Positions 38,611-46,618 of a stretch of 57,049 nt of DNA are shown here, in pieces; position 1 is the stretch's first letter, and the number at the start of each line of letters is the position of its first letter. The notes below the pieces were generated by a model. That model did no database searches. It was given only the letters and a program-made list of their open reading frames with translations, and was not told where the DNA came from. Position numbers and translations under genes: made by a program. This DNA is from a virus, in the IMG/VR virus record IMGVR_UViG_3300034120_001490, positions 1-57,049 of that record; one strand, 5' to 3'.

Positions 38611-41211
38611 ATGGAAGACGATGACGATCTGCCCGAGACCGAAGTGGTCGATCTGGGCGAGGCCGACGACGAGGACGTGATCGACACGCCCGACGGCGGT
38701 GCCATCGTCCGGCTGGATGACGATGACGACATGGAGCCCCGCTCCGATGACTTCCTCGCCAACCTCGCCGAGGAGATGCCCGAGAGCGAGCTGCAGACGC
38801 TGGCGCAGTCGTACCTCGACCTGATCGGCAAAGACAAGGAAGCGCGCAAGAAGCGCGACGAGCAGTACGAGGAGGGCCTGCGCCGCACCGGTCTGGGCGA
38901 CGACGCGCCCGGCGGCGCGCAGTTCAACGGCGCGACCAAGGTCGTCCACCCGATGCTGACCGAGGCGTGCGTGGACTTCGCCGCCCGCGCCATCAAGGAG
39001 CTGTTCCCGCCGCAGGGGCCGGTCAAGGACATGATCCCCGGCGAGGTGACGGCCGACAAGGTCAAGAAGGCCAAGCGCAAGACCACCTTCATGAACTGGC
39101 AGCTCACCGTCCAGTCCAGCGAGTTCCGCGCCGAGCTGGAGCAGCTCCTGACGCAGGTGCCGCTGGGCGGCGCGCAGTACATGAAGGTGACGTGGAAGGA
39201 AGACCGCAACCGGCCTGAGTTCCTGTTCGTCGCGATCGACGACCTGTACCTGCCGTTTGCTGCAACCAACTTCTACACGGCGCAGCGCAAGACGCACGTG
39301 CAATATCTTACGGCCGTGGACTACCAGCGCCGCGTCAAGAGCGGCATGTACCGCGACGTGGATCTCGGCCCGGTCAGTATGGAGCCCGACTACAGCGTCG
39401 CCGAGAAGGCGAACAACAAGATCGAGGGCCGCGAGGAGACCAGCTACAACGAGGACGGCCTCCGCACCGTCTACGAGGTGTACACCATCGCCGCGATTGA
39501 GGGCGACGAGGCGCTGCCGTACATCATCAGCATCGACAAGCCGAGCGGCAAGGTGCTCAGCATCTACCGCAACTGGGACGAGCTGGACGAGGCGCAGGAA
39601 GAGCTGCAGTGGTTCGTCGAGTTCCCCTTCGTGCCGTGGCGCGGCGCGTACCCGATCGGCCTGCCGCACATGGTCGGCGGTCTGGCGGCCGCCGCGACGG
39701 GCGCACTGCGCGCCCTGCTCGACAGCGCGCACATCAGCAACAGCCAGACCATGCTCAAGCTCAAGGGCGGCAGCAAGGGCGGGCAGAGCCTCGAGATCCA
39801 GCCGACGCAGGTGATGGAGATCGAGGGCGGCATGGCGGCGGACGACATCCGCAAGCTGATCATGCCGCTGCCCTACAACCAGCCGTCGCCGGTGCTGTTC
39901 TCGCTGCTGGGCTTCTTGGTCGATGCGGGCAAGGGCGTCATCCGCACCAGCATGGAGGACATCGCCGACGGCAACGCCAACGCGCCGGTCGGCACGACGC
40001 TCGCCAAGATCGAGCAGGGCATGGTCGTGTTCAGCGCCATCCACGCCCGCCTGCACAACTCGATGCAGAAGCTGCTGTCGATCCTGCACCGCCTCAACGC
40101 CATGTACCTCGACGACGAGGAGACGGACGCCGAGCTGGGCGAGGAGCTGGCCACGCGCGCCGACTTCGAAGGCCCGCTCGACGTGGTGCCGGTCAGCGAC
40201 CCGAACATCTTCAGCGAGGCGCAGCGCTTCGCGCAGGTGCAGGCGGTGGCACAGCGCGCGGCCGCGCTGCCGCAGTTGTACAACCTGCGGAAGGTCGAGG
40301 AGCGCATCCTTGACACGCTCAAGATCCCCAACGCCAAGGAGCTGTTGAACCCGGCGGTGGAGCCCAAGGAGCGCAACGCGGTCAACGAGAACGTGGCGGC
40401 GACCATGGGCCAGCCGATCGTGGTCTTCCCCGAGCAGGATCACATCGCCCACCTCAAGACGCACTTGGCGTACATGCTCTCGCCCGCGCTGGGCATGAAC
40501 CCGCTGATCGCGCCGACGTACCTGCCGATGATCCTGAACCACATCCGGGATCACCTCGCGTCGTGGTACGCCTACAGCGTGTTCGAGCTGGGCACCGAGG
40601 CGACGGGCGAGGACATCGGCGACGTGCTGAAGGCGATCAAGGATCCCGACGACAAGCGCGCATTCGACGCCATGCTGGCCGAGGCTTCGCAGACGGTGGT
40701 GCAGCAGGCCGGCAACGTGTTCGCGTCGCTGCCGCCCGTCATCCAGCAGGCGCAGCAGGTCATGCAGTCTCTCGCGCCGCAGCCGCCCATGGATCCGAAC
40801 ACGCAGGCGGCCATGGAGCAGCTCAAGCTGCAGGCGCAGCAGATCCAGCAGCGCGCCCAGTCCGACGCGCAGCGCATGCAGCTCGATGCAGCGAAGACGC
40901 AGCAGCAGGCCCAGACTGATCAGGCCAAGCTGCAGCTCGACGCGGCCAAGACGCAGCAGCAGGCCCAGAACGATCAGGCCAAGCTGCAGATGGAGCAGGC
41001 CAAGCTGCAGCTCGACGCGCAGCAGGCGCAGGCACGCCTCGCCTCCGCCCAGCAGATCGAGCAGATCGAGAACCAGCGCAAGCTGTCCGAGATGCAGGTG
41101 CGTCAGGCGATGAACACGCAGGACAACCTGACGGCCATGGAGCTGGCCAAGCTCGAAGTCGAGACGGGTGAGCGCTTCGGCGTCAGCACCGGCACCGGCA
41201 TCAACCCGTAA
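38611..41211 (+). CDS. Portal protein (large podovirus type)
   Basis: The gene encodes 866 residues. A highly acidic N-terminus is followed by TKVVHPMLTEACVDFAARAI and ELFPPQGPVKDM, hallmark phrases of a large podovirus portal family. The central part has stem/wing features (TFMNWQLTVQSSEFRAEL, AIDDLYLPFAATNFY). The C-terminal ~120 residues form a Gln/Ala-rich helical repeat (LQLDAAKTQQQAQ recurring), probably the barrel or an interaction tail. A clear AAGGAGCGGGC site precedes ATG 38611. It forms the dodecameric DNA gate and the tail attachment point. Confidence 0.9.
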   Translation: MEDDDDLPETEVVDLGEADDEDVIDTPDGGAIVRLDDDDDMEPRSDDFLANLAEEMPESELQTLAQSYLDLIGKDKEARKKRDEQYEEGLRRTGLGDDAPGGAQFNGATKVVHPMLTEACVDFAARAIKELFPPQGPVKDMIPGEVTADKVKKAKRKTTFMNWQLTVQSSEFRAELEQLLTQVPLGGAQYMKVTWKEDRNRPEFLFVAIDDLYLPFAATNFYTAQRKTHVQYLTAVDYQRRVKSGMYRDVDLGPVSMEPDYSVAEKANNKIEGREETSYNEDGLRTVYEVYTIAAIEGDEALPYIISIDKPSGKVLSIYRNWDELDEAQEELQWFVEFPFVPWRGAYPIGLPHMVGGLAAAATGALRALLDSAHISNSQTMLKLKGGSKGGQSLEIQPTQVMEIEGGMAADDIRKLIMPLPYNQPSPVLFSLLGFLVDAGKGVIRTSMEDIADGNANAPVGTTLAKIEQGMVVFSAIHARLHNSMQKLLSILHRLNAMYLDDEETDAELGEELATRADFEGPLDVVPVSDPNIFSEAQRFAQVQAVAQRAAALPQLYNLRKVEERILDTLKIPNAKELLNPAVEPKERNAVNENVAATMGQPIVVFPEQDHIAHLKTHLAYMLSPALGMNPLIAPTYLPMILNHIRDHLASWYAYSVFELGTEATGEDIGDVLKAIKDPDDKRAFDAMLAEASQTVVQQAGNVFASLPPVIQQAQQVMQSLAPQPPMDPNTQAAMEQLKLQAQQIQQRAQSDAQRMQLDAAKTQQQAQTDQAKLQLDAAKTQQQAQNDQAKLQMEQAKLQLDAQQAQARLASAQQIEQIENQRKLSEMQVRQAMNTQDNLTAMELAKLEVETGERFGVSTGTGINP

Positions 41212-41224
41212 CGAGGAGACTGAA

Positions 41225-41362
41225 ATGAACGACACCAAGGGCAAGCCGGTCGGTAAGGACGGCGTCAAGATGCACAAGCGTCTGGCAATGGGCGAAGCCG
41301 TCGAGACCGGTGCCGGCAAGGGCGCGATGGGCGGCAAGAACTCGCCGAAGACGCCTGCATGA
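41225..41362 (+). CDS. Small basic Gly/Lys-rich protein
   Basis: The gene encodes 45 residues (MNDTKGKPVGKDGVKMHKRL, GKGAMGGKNSPKTPA). ATG 41225 has GAGGAGAC 3-4 nt upstream and the stop overlaps the next ATG. It is basic and probably disordered. Similar short basic genes lie at 51004 and 51182 in this phage. A DNA- or capsid-lining role is possible but unproven. Confidence 0.62.
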   Translation: MNDTKGKPVGKDGVKMHKRLAMGEAVETGAGKGAMGGKNSPKTPA

Positions 41363-41553
41363 GAATTGAGGTTCTGCTGCAGCGTCTGGAGCAATCGCAG
41401 GCCGATCTGGCACGCGATGCGCTGGAGCAGCCTCAAGGCCGCGACCTCTTCGAGTACGGAAAGGTTGTCGGCATTTACGCTGGTCTCGAGCTGGCCAAGA
41501 CCGTGTTGATCGACATGGTCGCGGAGAAAGAGCGAAAAGACCGTAATCTCTAA
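41359..41553 (+). CDS. Small helical protein between portal and GroES-like genes
   Basis: The gene encodes 64 residues, helical throughout (LLQRLEQSQADLARDALEQP, GKVVGIYAGLELAKTVLIDM). It is amphipathic rather than membrane-spanning. ATG 41359 overlaps the previous stop (ATGA). It is in the head-morphogenesis cluster. No family recognised. Confidence 0.68.
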   Translation: MRIEVLLQRLEQSQADLARDALEQPQGRDLFEYGKVVGIYAGLELAKTVLIDMVAEKERKDRNL

Positions 41554-41575
41554 CCACTTGAGCGGAGGAGCACCC

Positions 41576-42004
41576 GTGCAAGAATATGTTCTGAACAAGG
41601 TACAGTTTGCGTATGGCAGCATCGACGAGGCCTTCCCGGCCGTCGATCCGGGCGTGAAGCCCTTTGGCAGCCGCGTGCTGTGCCAGATCCGTCTGGCTAA
41701 GAAGAAGACGAAGGGCGGCATCATCCTCACCGGCGACACCAAGGACACCGAAACGTGGAACACGCAGGTGGCCCGCGTCGTGGCCGTCGGTGATCTCGCC
41801 TTCAAGAACCGCAACACGCAAGAGCCGTGGCCAGAGGGCTCGTGGGCTACGCCGGGGGACTTCGTCCGCGTCCCCAAATACGGCGGTGACAAGTGGACGG
41901 TCAAAATCGACGACGATCAGGAAGTGATCTTCGTTATCCTCAACGATCTGGATCTGATCGGCTTAGTCACGGGCGACCCGCTCGCGATGAAGGCGTTCGT
42001 CTGA
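41576..42004 (+). CDS. GroES-like co-chaperonin
   Basis: The gene encodes 142 residues from GTG 41576, chosen because GGAGGAG lies 5 nt upstream. The only longer start is a TTG before that site. FGSRVLCQIRLAKKKTKGGI, VARVVAVGDLAF, PGDFVRVPKYGGDKWTVKID and IFVILNDLDLIGLV follow the GroES/Cpn10 order: beta strand, mobile loop, GD turn, closing strands. Placed between portal and scaffold genes, it probably replaces or modulates the host co-chaperonin to fold the capsid protein, as T4 gp31 does. Confidence 0.8.
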   Translation: MQEYVLNKVQFAYGSIDEAFPAVDPGVKPFGSRVLCQIRLAKKKTKGGIILTGDTKDTETWNTQVARVVAVGDLAFKNRNTQEPWPEGSWATPGDFVRVPKYGGDKWTVKIDDDQEVIFVILNDLDLIGLVTGDPLAMKAFV

Positions 42005-42029
42005 TCCATAAGGCTGAAAGGAGCCGATC

Positions 42030-42956
42030 ATGGCTGATACAGTAGACGAAAAGGACGACGAGATCGTCGTCATCGAGACCGACGGCACCGAACAGGTTGA
42101 GCAGCCCGAGGTGCAGGACGACGAGGACGATGATGACGACGACAGTCGCATGGGCACGTCCGAGGACGACTCCGAGGACGAGATCGTCGACAAGACGAAG
42201 AAGAACCGCGATAGCCGCGTCAAGCGGCGCCAACTGCAGAAGGTGGCCAAGGAGCGCTCGCAGCAGGAGCTGGCCTATCTGCGCGAGCAGAACGCCGAAC
42301 TCATGCGCCGCATGGCTGCGGTCGAGGGCAACACGCTGACGCAGAACGCGGCCGGCGTGCAGCAGCAACTGCAGCAGGCACTGGCGGAGGCCCGGCAGGC
42401 CGAGCAGATCATGGCCCGCGCGATCGAGGCCGGCAACGGTGAGGACGCCGCGACCGCGCTCCGCATCCGCGACGAGGCCAAGGAGCGCGCCGCGCAGCTT
42501 TCCGCGTACAAGGATCGCTTCGAGGCCGCCGCCAAGGAGGCGACCACGCCGCGCGCCGACCCGCGCGTGACGAACTACGCGCAGCAGTGGCTGTCAGCCA
42601 ACTCGTGGTACGACCCGCAGGGCCGCGACGAGGACAGCGCCATCACCAAGGCGATCGACAACGCTCTGGCGCGCGAGGGTTGGAACCCCGCGAGCGAGGA
42701 GTATTGGCACGAGCTGACGCGCCGCGTGGCCAACCGCATCGGTGATGGGGACGAGGCACCTGCGCGCACCGCCAAACGCAAGGCTCCGCCGACCGGCAGC
42801 GGCCGCGAATACGCACCGCCGAGCACCAAGAACGAAGTAGTAGTGACACCCGAGCGCAAACAGGCTATGTTAGACGCTGGTGTTTGGGACGACCCTGTCG
42901 CTCGCAAGCGCTACCTGAAGGCGTATCAGGACTACGACCGCAACACAGCTCGCTGA
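42030..42956 (+). CDS. Scaffolding protein
   Basis: The gene encodes 308 residues. A very acidic N-terminal ~55 residues (Asp/Glu runs) lead to a long coiled coil (~60-175; ELAYLREQNAELMRRMAAVE, QQALAEARQAEQIMARAIEA). A helical C-terminal end follows (VTPERKQAMLDAGVWDDP, YLKAYQDYDRN). This plan, with position just before the capsid gene cluster, is typical of scaffolds that bind the coat protein through the C-terminus. GAAAGGAGCC precedes ATG 42030. Confidence 0.78.
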   Translation: MADTVDEKDDEIVVIETDGTEQVEQPEVQDDEDDDDDDSRMGTSEDDSEDEIVDKTKKNRDSRVKRRQLQKVAKERSQQELAYLREQNAELMRRMAAVEGNTLTQNAAGVQQQLQQALAEARQAEQIMARAIEAGNGEDAATALRIRDEAKERAAQLSAYKDRFEAAAKEATTPRADPRVTNYAQQWLSANSWYDPQGRDEDSAITKAIDNALAREGWNPASEEYWHELTRRVANRIGDGDEAPARTAKRKAPPTGSGREYAPPSTKNEVVVTPERKQAMLDAGVWDDPVARKRYLKAYQDYDRNTAR

Positions 42957-42971
42957 AAAGGAGAGAGCTAA

Positions 42972-43517
42972 ATGTCTGAAGAACGTATGGATGATCGCCT
43001 GAAGAAGGAACTGGGTGTTAGTCGGCAACCCCGAGAGACGCAGGATCGGCGCACGACGCAGAACCGCGAAATCTCGGAAGATGACCGGCTCGCGATGTTC
43101 CGAATGCAGTTGTACAACGATGCTCTACCCAACATTCCAGATATCCCCGGATATCATGTGTGCTGGCTGACGACGACGAACAATGGCGACACGATCCAAC
43201 ACCGCCTGCGTCTGGGCTACGAACTCATCCGTGCCGAGGACGTTCCGGGGATGGAACTGGTCACCATGAAGACCGGCGAATATGTCGGCTGCGTCGCCGT
43301 CAAGGAAATGATCGCGGCTAAGCTGCCCTTGTCCCTGTATTACAGGTACATGCAGGAAGCTCACCACGACGCACCCATGCGGGAGGAGAACAAGCTCGAG
43401 GAAACCGCGCAGATGATGCGCGAGCAAGCCGAGCGTTCTGGCGGTCGTCTCGTCGTGGACGAGGACGACATGCGGGGAGGGTATGGTTCAAACCCGGCAA
43501 AGGGCCTTTTCGCCTGA
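42972..43517 (+). CDS. Structural protein of the head cluster
   Basis: The gene encodes 181 residues. A charged disordered N-terminus (~1-38) precedes an alpha/beta core (LYNDALPNIPDIPGYHVCWL, RLGYELIRAEDVPGMELVTM, GCVAVKEMIAAKLPLSLYYR) and an acidic helical tail. From memory this is a conserved protein between scaffold and capsid genes in environmental podoviruses. It may be a head-completion or minor capsid protein. AAAGGAGAGAG precedes ATG 42972. Confidence 0.65.
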   Translation: MSEERMDDRLKKELGVSRQPRETQDRRTTQNREISEDDRLAMFRMQLYNDALPNIPDIPGYHVCWLTTTNNGDTIQHRLRLGYELIRAEDVPGMELVTMKTGEYVGCVAVKEMIAAKLPLSLYYRYMQEAHHDAPMREENKLEETAQMMREQAERSGGRLVVDEDDMRGGYGSNPAKGLFA

Positions 43518-43552
43518 TGCCAACCGAAACCCTTTTGTAAGGAAACAGGCTC

Positions 43553-44128
43553 ATGTCTGCCACGGTTAACGCACCGTTCGGTCTGCGCCCGTCGTACTCG
43601 CCCAGTGGTGTGATCCGTCCCACCGCCTTCACGATTGCGTCGGGTTATGCCCAGAACCTCTTCCAGAACCAGCCCGTACGTATCGCCCCCACCACCACCG
43701 GTGGCGAAACTGAAGGCAACCTTGTCGCCGCCGCTGTTGGTGCCGCCTTCATCGGCGTCTTTCAGGGCGTCGAGTTCACCGATGGCGAAGGTCGCCGCCG
43801 CGTGTCCAACCGCTGGTTGGCCTCGACGGTTGCCACCGAGATCACGGCGTACGCCACGCTTGACCCGACCATCTTCTACGAAATCCAGAGCAACGCCGCT
43901 CTGACCGTGGCAGATATCGGCAAGCAGTACGACCTGTCTGCCATCTCGGGCAACACCACTACCGGCCTGAGCACTCAGGCTCTGGACGTTGCCTCCGCCG
44001 CCGCCAATGCTTCTGTCCGTCTCGTCGGCATCACGCCCGGCCCGGACAACGCCTTCGGCGACACCTATGTCATCGCGCAGGTTCAGATCAGCGAACATCA
44101 GTTCGTTGCTGACAAAGCTGCCATCTAA
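43553..44128 (+). CDS. Head decoration/stabilisation-type protein
   Basis: The gene encodes 191 residues, Ala/Thr/Gly-rich with mostly beta phrases (NAPFGLRPSYSPSGVIRPT, YDLSAISGNTTTGLSTQALD, YVIAQVQISEHQFVADKAAI). TTAPFGLRP-like starts are usual for small capsid-associated proteins lying just before the major capsid gene. No Cys and no membrane segment. TAAGGAAACAGG precedes ATG 43553. Likely binds the capsid surface. Confidence 0.68.
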   Translation: MSATVNAPFGLRPSYSPSGVIRPTAFTIASGYAQNLFQNQPVRIAPTTTGGETEGNLVAAAVGAAFIGVFQGVEFTDGEGRRRVSNRWLASTVATEITAYATLDPTIFYEIQSNAALTVADIGKQYDLSAISGNTTTGLSTQALDVASAAANASVRLVGITPGPDNAFGDTYVIAQVQISEHQFVADKAAI

Positions 44129-44145
44129 TTAGGAGGGCTTGAACA

Positions 44146-45060
44146 ATGGCTACGCCTATGCGTTCAACCGACTTTCGTTCAATCGTCGAACCGATCCTGA
44201 ACGAAGAGTTCAATGGCATCTATGACCAGCGCGCGGACGAGTGGTCACAGGTCTTCAAGGAGTTCAAGGGCATCCCCCGGAACTACCATGAAGAGCCTGT
44301 CCTGTACGGCTTCGGGGCTGCCCCGGAACTGCCGGACGGCATGCCGGTCACCTACCAGTCGGGCGGCGTGCTGTTCATCCAGCGCTACGTCTATCGCGTC
44401 TACGGTCTGGCCTTCGCCCTGACCAAGGTGCTGGTGGAAGACGGCGACCACATCCGTATCGGTCAGACCTATGCGCGTCACCTCGCGCAGTCGCTGATCG
44501 AGACGAAGGAAACGCTGGGTGCCAACGTCCTGAACCGCGCCTTCAACGGCTCGTATCCGGGCGGCGACGGCGTGTCGCTGGTGGCCAACAACCACCCGAC
44601 CGCCAATGGCACGTTCAGCAACCAGCTCAACGTGGCTGCGGCTCTGTCGCAGACCTCGCTGGAGCAGTTGCTGATCCAAATCCGCAACGCTGTTGACAAC
44701 AACGGCAAGCGTATCCGCCTGACGCCGAAGAAGATCGTCACTGGGCCGTCCAACGTGTTCCAAGCCGAAGTGCTGCTGAAGAGCGTACTGCGTGCCGGCA
44801 CTGCGGATAATGATATTAACCCAGTGAAATCTTTGGGTCTTTTGACCGAAGGTCAGGCCAACCTGTCGCGTATCACCTCCAACACGGCCTTCTGGGTCGA
44901 GACCGACGCGCCGGAAGGCCTCAAGCTCGCGATGCGTCGCGGCCTTGAGAAGTCGATGGAAGGTGACTTCGAAACCGACAGCATGCGCTACAAGGCCACC
45001 GAGCGTTATGCGTTCGGGTGGACGGACCCCCGTGGCGTTTTTGGAACTCCGGGTATCTGA
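44146..45060 (+). CDS. Major capsid protein
   Basis: The gene encodes 304 residues. GFGAAPELPDGMPVTYQSGG, VYRVYGLAFALTKVLVEDGD and AQSLIETKETLGANVLNRAF are typical of the Mu gpT-like HK97-fold coat family. RRGLEKSMEGDFETDSMRYK, then YAFGWTDPRGVFG, are its usual closing strands. Length fits. It has its own strong site (TAGGAGGGC) and is followed by a powerful terminator, expected for the most abundant virion protein. The N-terminal start is fixed by spacing to that site. Confidence 0.88.
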   Translation: MATPMRSTDFRSIVEPILNEEFNGIYDQRADEWSQVFKEFKGIPRNYHEEPVLYGFGAAPELPDGMPVTYQSGGVLFIQRYVYRVYGLAFALTKVLVEDGDHIRIGQTYARHLAQSLIETKETLGANVLNRAFNGSYPGGDGVSLVANNHPTANGTFSNQLNVAAALSQTSLEQLLIQIRNAVDNNGKRIRLTPKKIVTGPSNVFQAEVLLKSVLRAGTADNDINPVKSLGLLTEGQANLSRITSNTAFWVETDAPEGLKLAMRRGLEKSMEGDFETDSMRYKATERYAFGWTDPRGVFGTPGI

Positions 45061-45102
45061 TAAGCACTTAAAAAGCAACGCTTTTTAGGCACTTGCAAAA
45101 CG

Positions 45103-45153
45103 TCTCCTCCGGTATTAGGCCACAAACCTAACTACCGGAGGAGATTTTTTTTT
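45103..45153 (+). terminator. Strong terminator whose stem contains the next gene's ribosome-binding site
   Basis: Arms 45103-45119 (TCTCCTCCGGTATTAGG) and 45127-45144 (CCTAACTACCGGAGGAGA) pair over 17 bp with one bulged base and a 7-nt loop. Nine T (45145-45153) follow, then the ATG of the HNH gene. The ribosome-binding site GGAGGAG (45137-45143) is wholly within the right arm, paired with CTCCTCC (45104-45110). The element can thus both end capsid transcription and block translation of read-through RNA. Confidence 0.92.
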
Positions 45154-45819
45154 ATGCCTTGCCAGATTGACGGCTGCACCCGCCCGCACAAGGCGCGCGG
45201 TCTTTGCCAGACGCACTATGCCCAGCGCCTGCGGGGCTCAGACTTTTCACCCATCCGCAGCCGCGTCCGCGAAAAGCCGGTCGAATGTACGGAGGAAGAC
45301 TGCGCCGAACCCGTGAAGTCCAAGGGGTTGTGCAAGATGCACTACCAGCGGTTTTTGCGACACGGTCACACCATGTATCGCAACCGCAAGAAGCCCGCGA
45401 AACAGTGCGGGATCGACGGCTGTGACAGCGTTCTGTACGCCAAAGACCTGTGCCACGCCCACTACATCAAGCAGCGCAAGTGGCAGGCGGCTGGCGTTGA
45501 CGCCACCCGGTATCAGGAGATGCTGCGCGAGCAGGGCGGCGTCTGCGCCATCTGCGCCCAGCCTGAGCGCGCACCAGACAAGGCGTCAGGCAAGACGAAG
45601 GATCTCGCCATCGACCACGACCACGTCACAGGCGCGATCCGCGCCCTGCTTTGCTCGAACTGCAATCGTGGTCTGGGCCTCTTTAACGATGACGAGGGGC
45701 TACTAGCCAAGGCACAAACGTATGTGCTATATCATAGACAATCTGGGCAAACCCCAGCTTGTCAGACCGGCCCAGCGGACGATGCACAGACTGACAGGCG
45801 ACTTGTGCATAAGGACTGA
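45154..45819 (+). CDS. HNH (endonuclease VII-like) nuclease with three N-terminal zinc repeats
   Basis: The gene encodes 221 residues. Three repeats of C-x4-C-x9-C-x2-H occur at ~3-21, 45-63 and 85-103 (GLCQTHY, GLCKMHY, DLCHAHY as closing phrases). The C-terminal His-Me finger has CAIC (121-124), IDHDHVTG (153-160) and CSNCNRGLG (167-175), matching the T4 endonuclease VII/HNH group. It stands alone right after the capsid gene, which is typical of a freestanding homing-type endonuclease; a junction resolvase is the alternative. Its ribosome-binding site is buried in the terminator before it. The last ~30 residues look unstructured. Confidence 0.87.
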   Translation: MPCQIDGCTRPHKARGLCQTHYAQRLRGSDFSPIRSRVREKPVECTEEDCAEPVKSKGLCKMHYQRFLRHGHTMYRNRKKPAKQCGIDGCDSVLYAKDLCHAHYIKQRKWQAAGVDATRYQEMLREQGGVCAICAQPERAPDKASGKTKDLAIDHDHVTGAIRALLCSNCNRGLGLFNDDEGLLAKAQTYVLYHRQSGQTPACQTGPADDAQTDRRLVHKD

Positions 45820-45821
45820 TC

Positions 45822-46229
45822 ATGGCTTCGACCACATTCTCCGGGCCGGTCACCTCGACCAACGGCTTCATCGGCAATTTCACCGGCAACATCACCGGCG
45901 ACGTCACCGGCGACGTTACTGGCGACCTGACCGGCCGCGTATTTGGCACTGTCGGCACCCGCTCGGGCGCTGGCGCGGTGCCGATCACCTCGGGCACCGT
46001 CCGCCTGACCACCACCGCCGCCGACGCCCTGACGCTGGCCAACGGCGCGAACGGCCAGCTCCTGACCATCGTGATGGTCGTTGACGGTGGCGACGGCACC
46101 CTGACGCCGACCACGAAGACCGGCTACACCACGATCACCTTTGGTGATGTGGGCGACAGCGTGACGCTCCAGTATTTCACCACGCTGGGCTGGATGATCG
46201 TCAGCAACTACGGCGCAACAATCGCGTAA
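45822..46229 (+). CDS. Small repeat-containing structural protein
   Basis: The gene encodes 135 residues. The N-terminus has a repeated GNxTGDVTG phrase (FIGNFTGNITGDVTGDVTGD) of the type found at the base of fibre shafts. The rest is beta-rich (TLANGANGQLLTIVMVVDGG, YTTITFGDVGDSVTLQYF). AAGGACTGATC precedes ATG 45822. It may be a capsid or fibre-attachment protein. Its N-terminal repeats come from a short DNA repeat (GGCGACGTCACC-like). Confidence 0.65.
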   Translation: MASTTFSGPVTSTNGFIGNFTGNITGDVTGDVTGDLTGRVFGTVGTRSGAGAVPITSGTVRLTTTAADALTLANGANGQLLTIVMVVDGGDGTLTPTTKTGYTTITFGDVGDSVTLQYFTTLGWMIVSNYGATIA

Positions 46230-46236
46230 TTGGCAC

Positions 46237-46278
46237 GAGAGCAGGCCGGGCGAATGGAAGTGCGCTCGGCCTGCTCTC
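46237..46278 (+). other. Long hairpin without T tract between structural genes
   Basis: Perfect 12-bp arms GAGAGCAGGCCG (46237-46248) and CGGCCTGCTCTC (46267-46278) enclose an 18-nt loop and fill most of the gap between 46229 and 46299. No T run follows, so it is not a normal intrinsic terminator. It may stabilise the upstream mRNA end or be a processing site. Confidence 0.6.
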
Positions 46279-46298
46279 TAGCATAGAAGGACACGCCC

Positions 46299-46616
46299 AT
46301 GCGCCAGATCGTTCTGACCCAGACGGGAGCCGGCAACGGCACGACCGCGCCCCTCGACATCCACGGCCGGCCGGACATTTCACTGCAGGTCGTCGTCACC
46401 GGCACCGTGAACTGGACGGTGCAGCAGACCCTCGACAACCCGCAGACCGTCACCTCTCCGACGTGGTTTAGCCACCCGGACGCCAACATGGTCTCCCAGA
46501 CCGTGAACCGGCAGGGCAACTACGCCTACGTGCCGGCGGCTGTCCGCGTTGTCGTCAACAGCGGCGCAGGCAGCGCCACGCTGACCATCATCCAGTCCGG
46601 CGACAACAGGGCGTAA
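46299..46616 (+). CDS. Small beta-rich structural protein
   Basis: The gene encodes 105 residues, all beta-like (RQIVLTQTGAGNGTTAPLDI, VNWTVQQTLDNPQTVTSPTW, YVPAAVRVVVNSGAGSATLT). GAAGGACACGCCC precedes ATG 46299. It looks like a single jelly-roll or Ig-like domain, a common type of small capsid or tail decoration protein. No catalytic motif was seen. Confidence 0.66.
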   Translation: MRQIVLTQTGAGNGTTAPLDIHGRPDISLQVVVTGTVNWTVQQTLDNPQTVTSPTWFSHPDANMVSQTVNRQGNYAYVPAAVRVVVNSGAGSATLTIIQSGDNRA

Positions 46617-46618
46617 GG

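Noticed and set aside
38521-41904. Long open frame of about 1127 codons on the minus strand
   Set aside because: It is antisense to the portal and neighbouring head genes, is Leu/Arg/His/Val-rich without domain phrases, and results from GC-rich codon bias. The plus-strand genes have ribosome-binding sites and recognisable families.
45070-45086. AAAAAGC-AAC-GCTTTTT hairpin as a terminator
   Set aside because: The stem is only 7 bp and A-T rich with a 3-nt loop. The strong terminator 20 bases downstream is the likely functional one.
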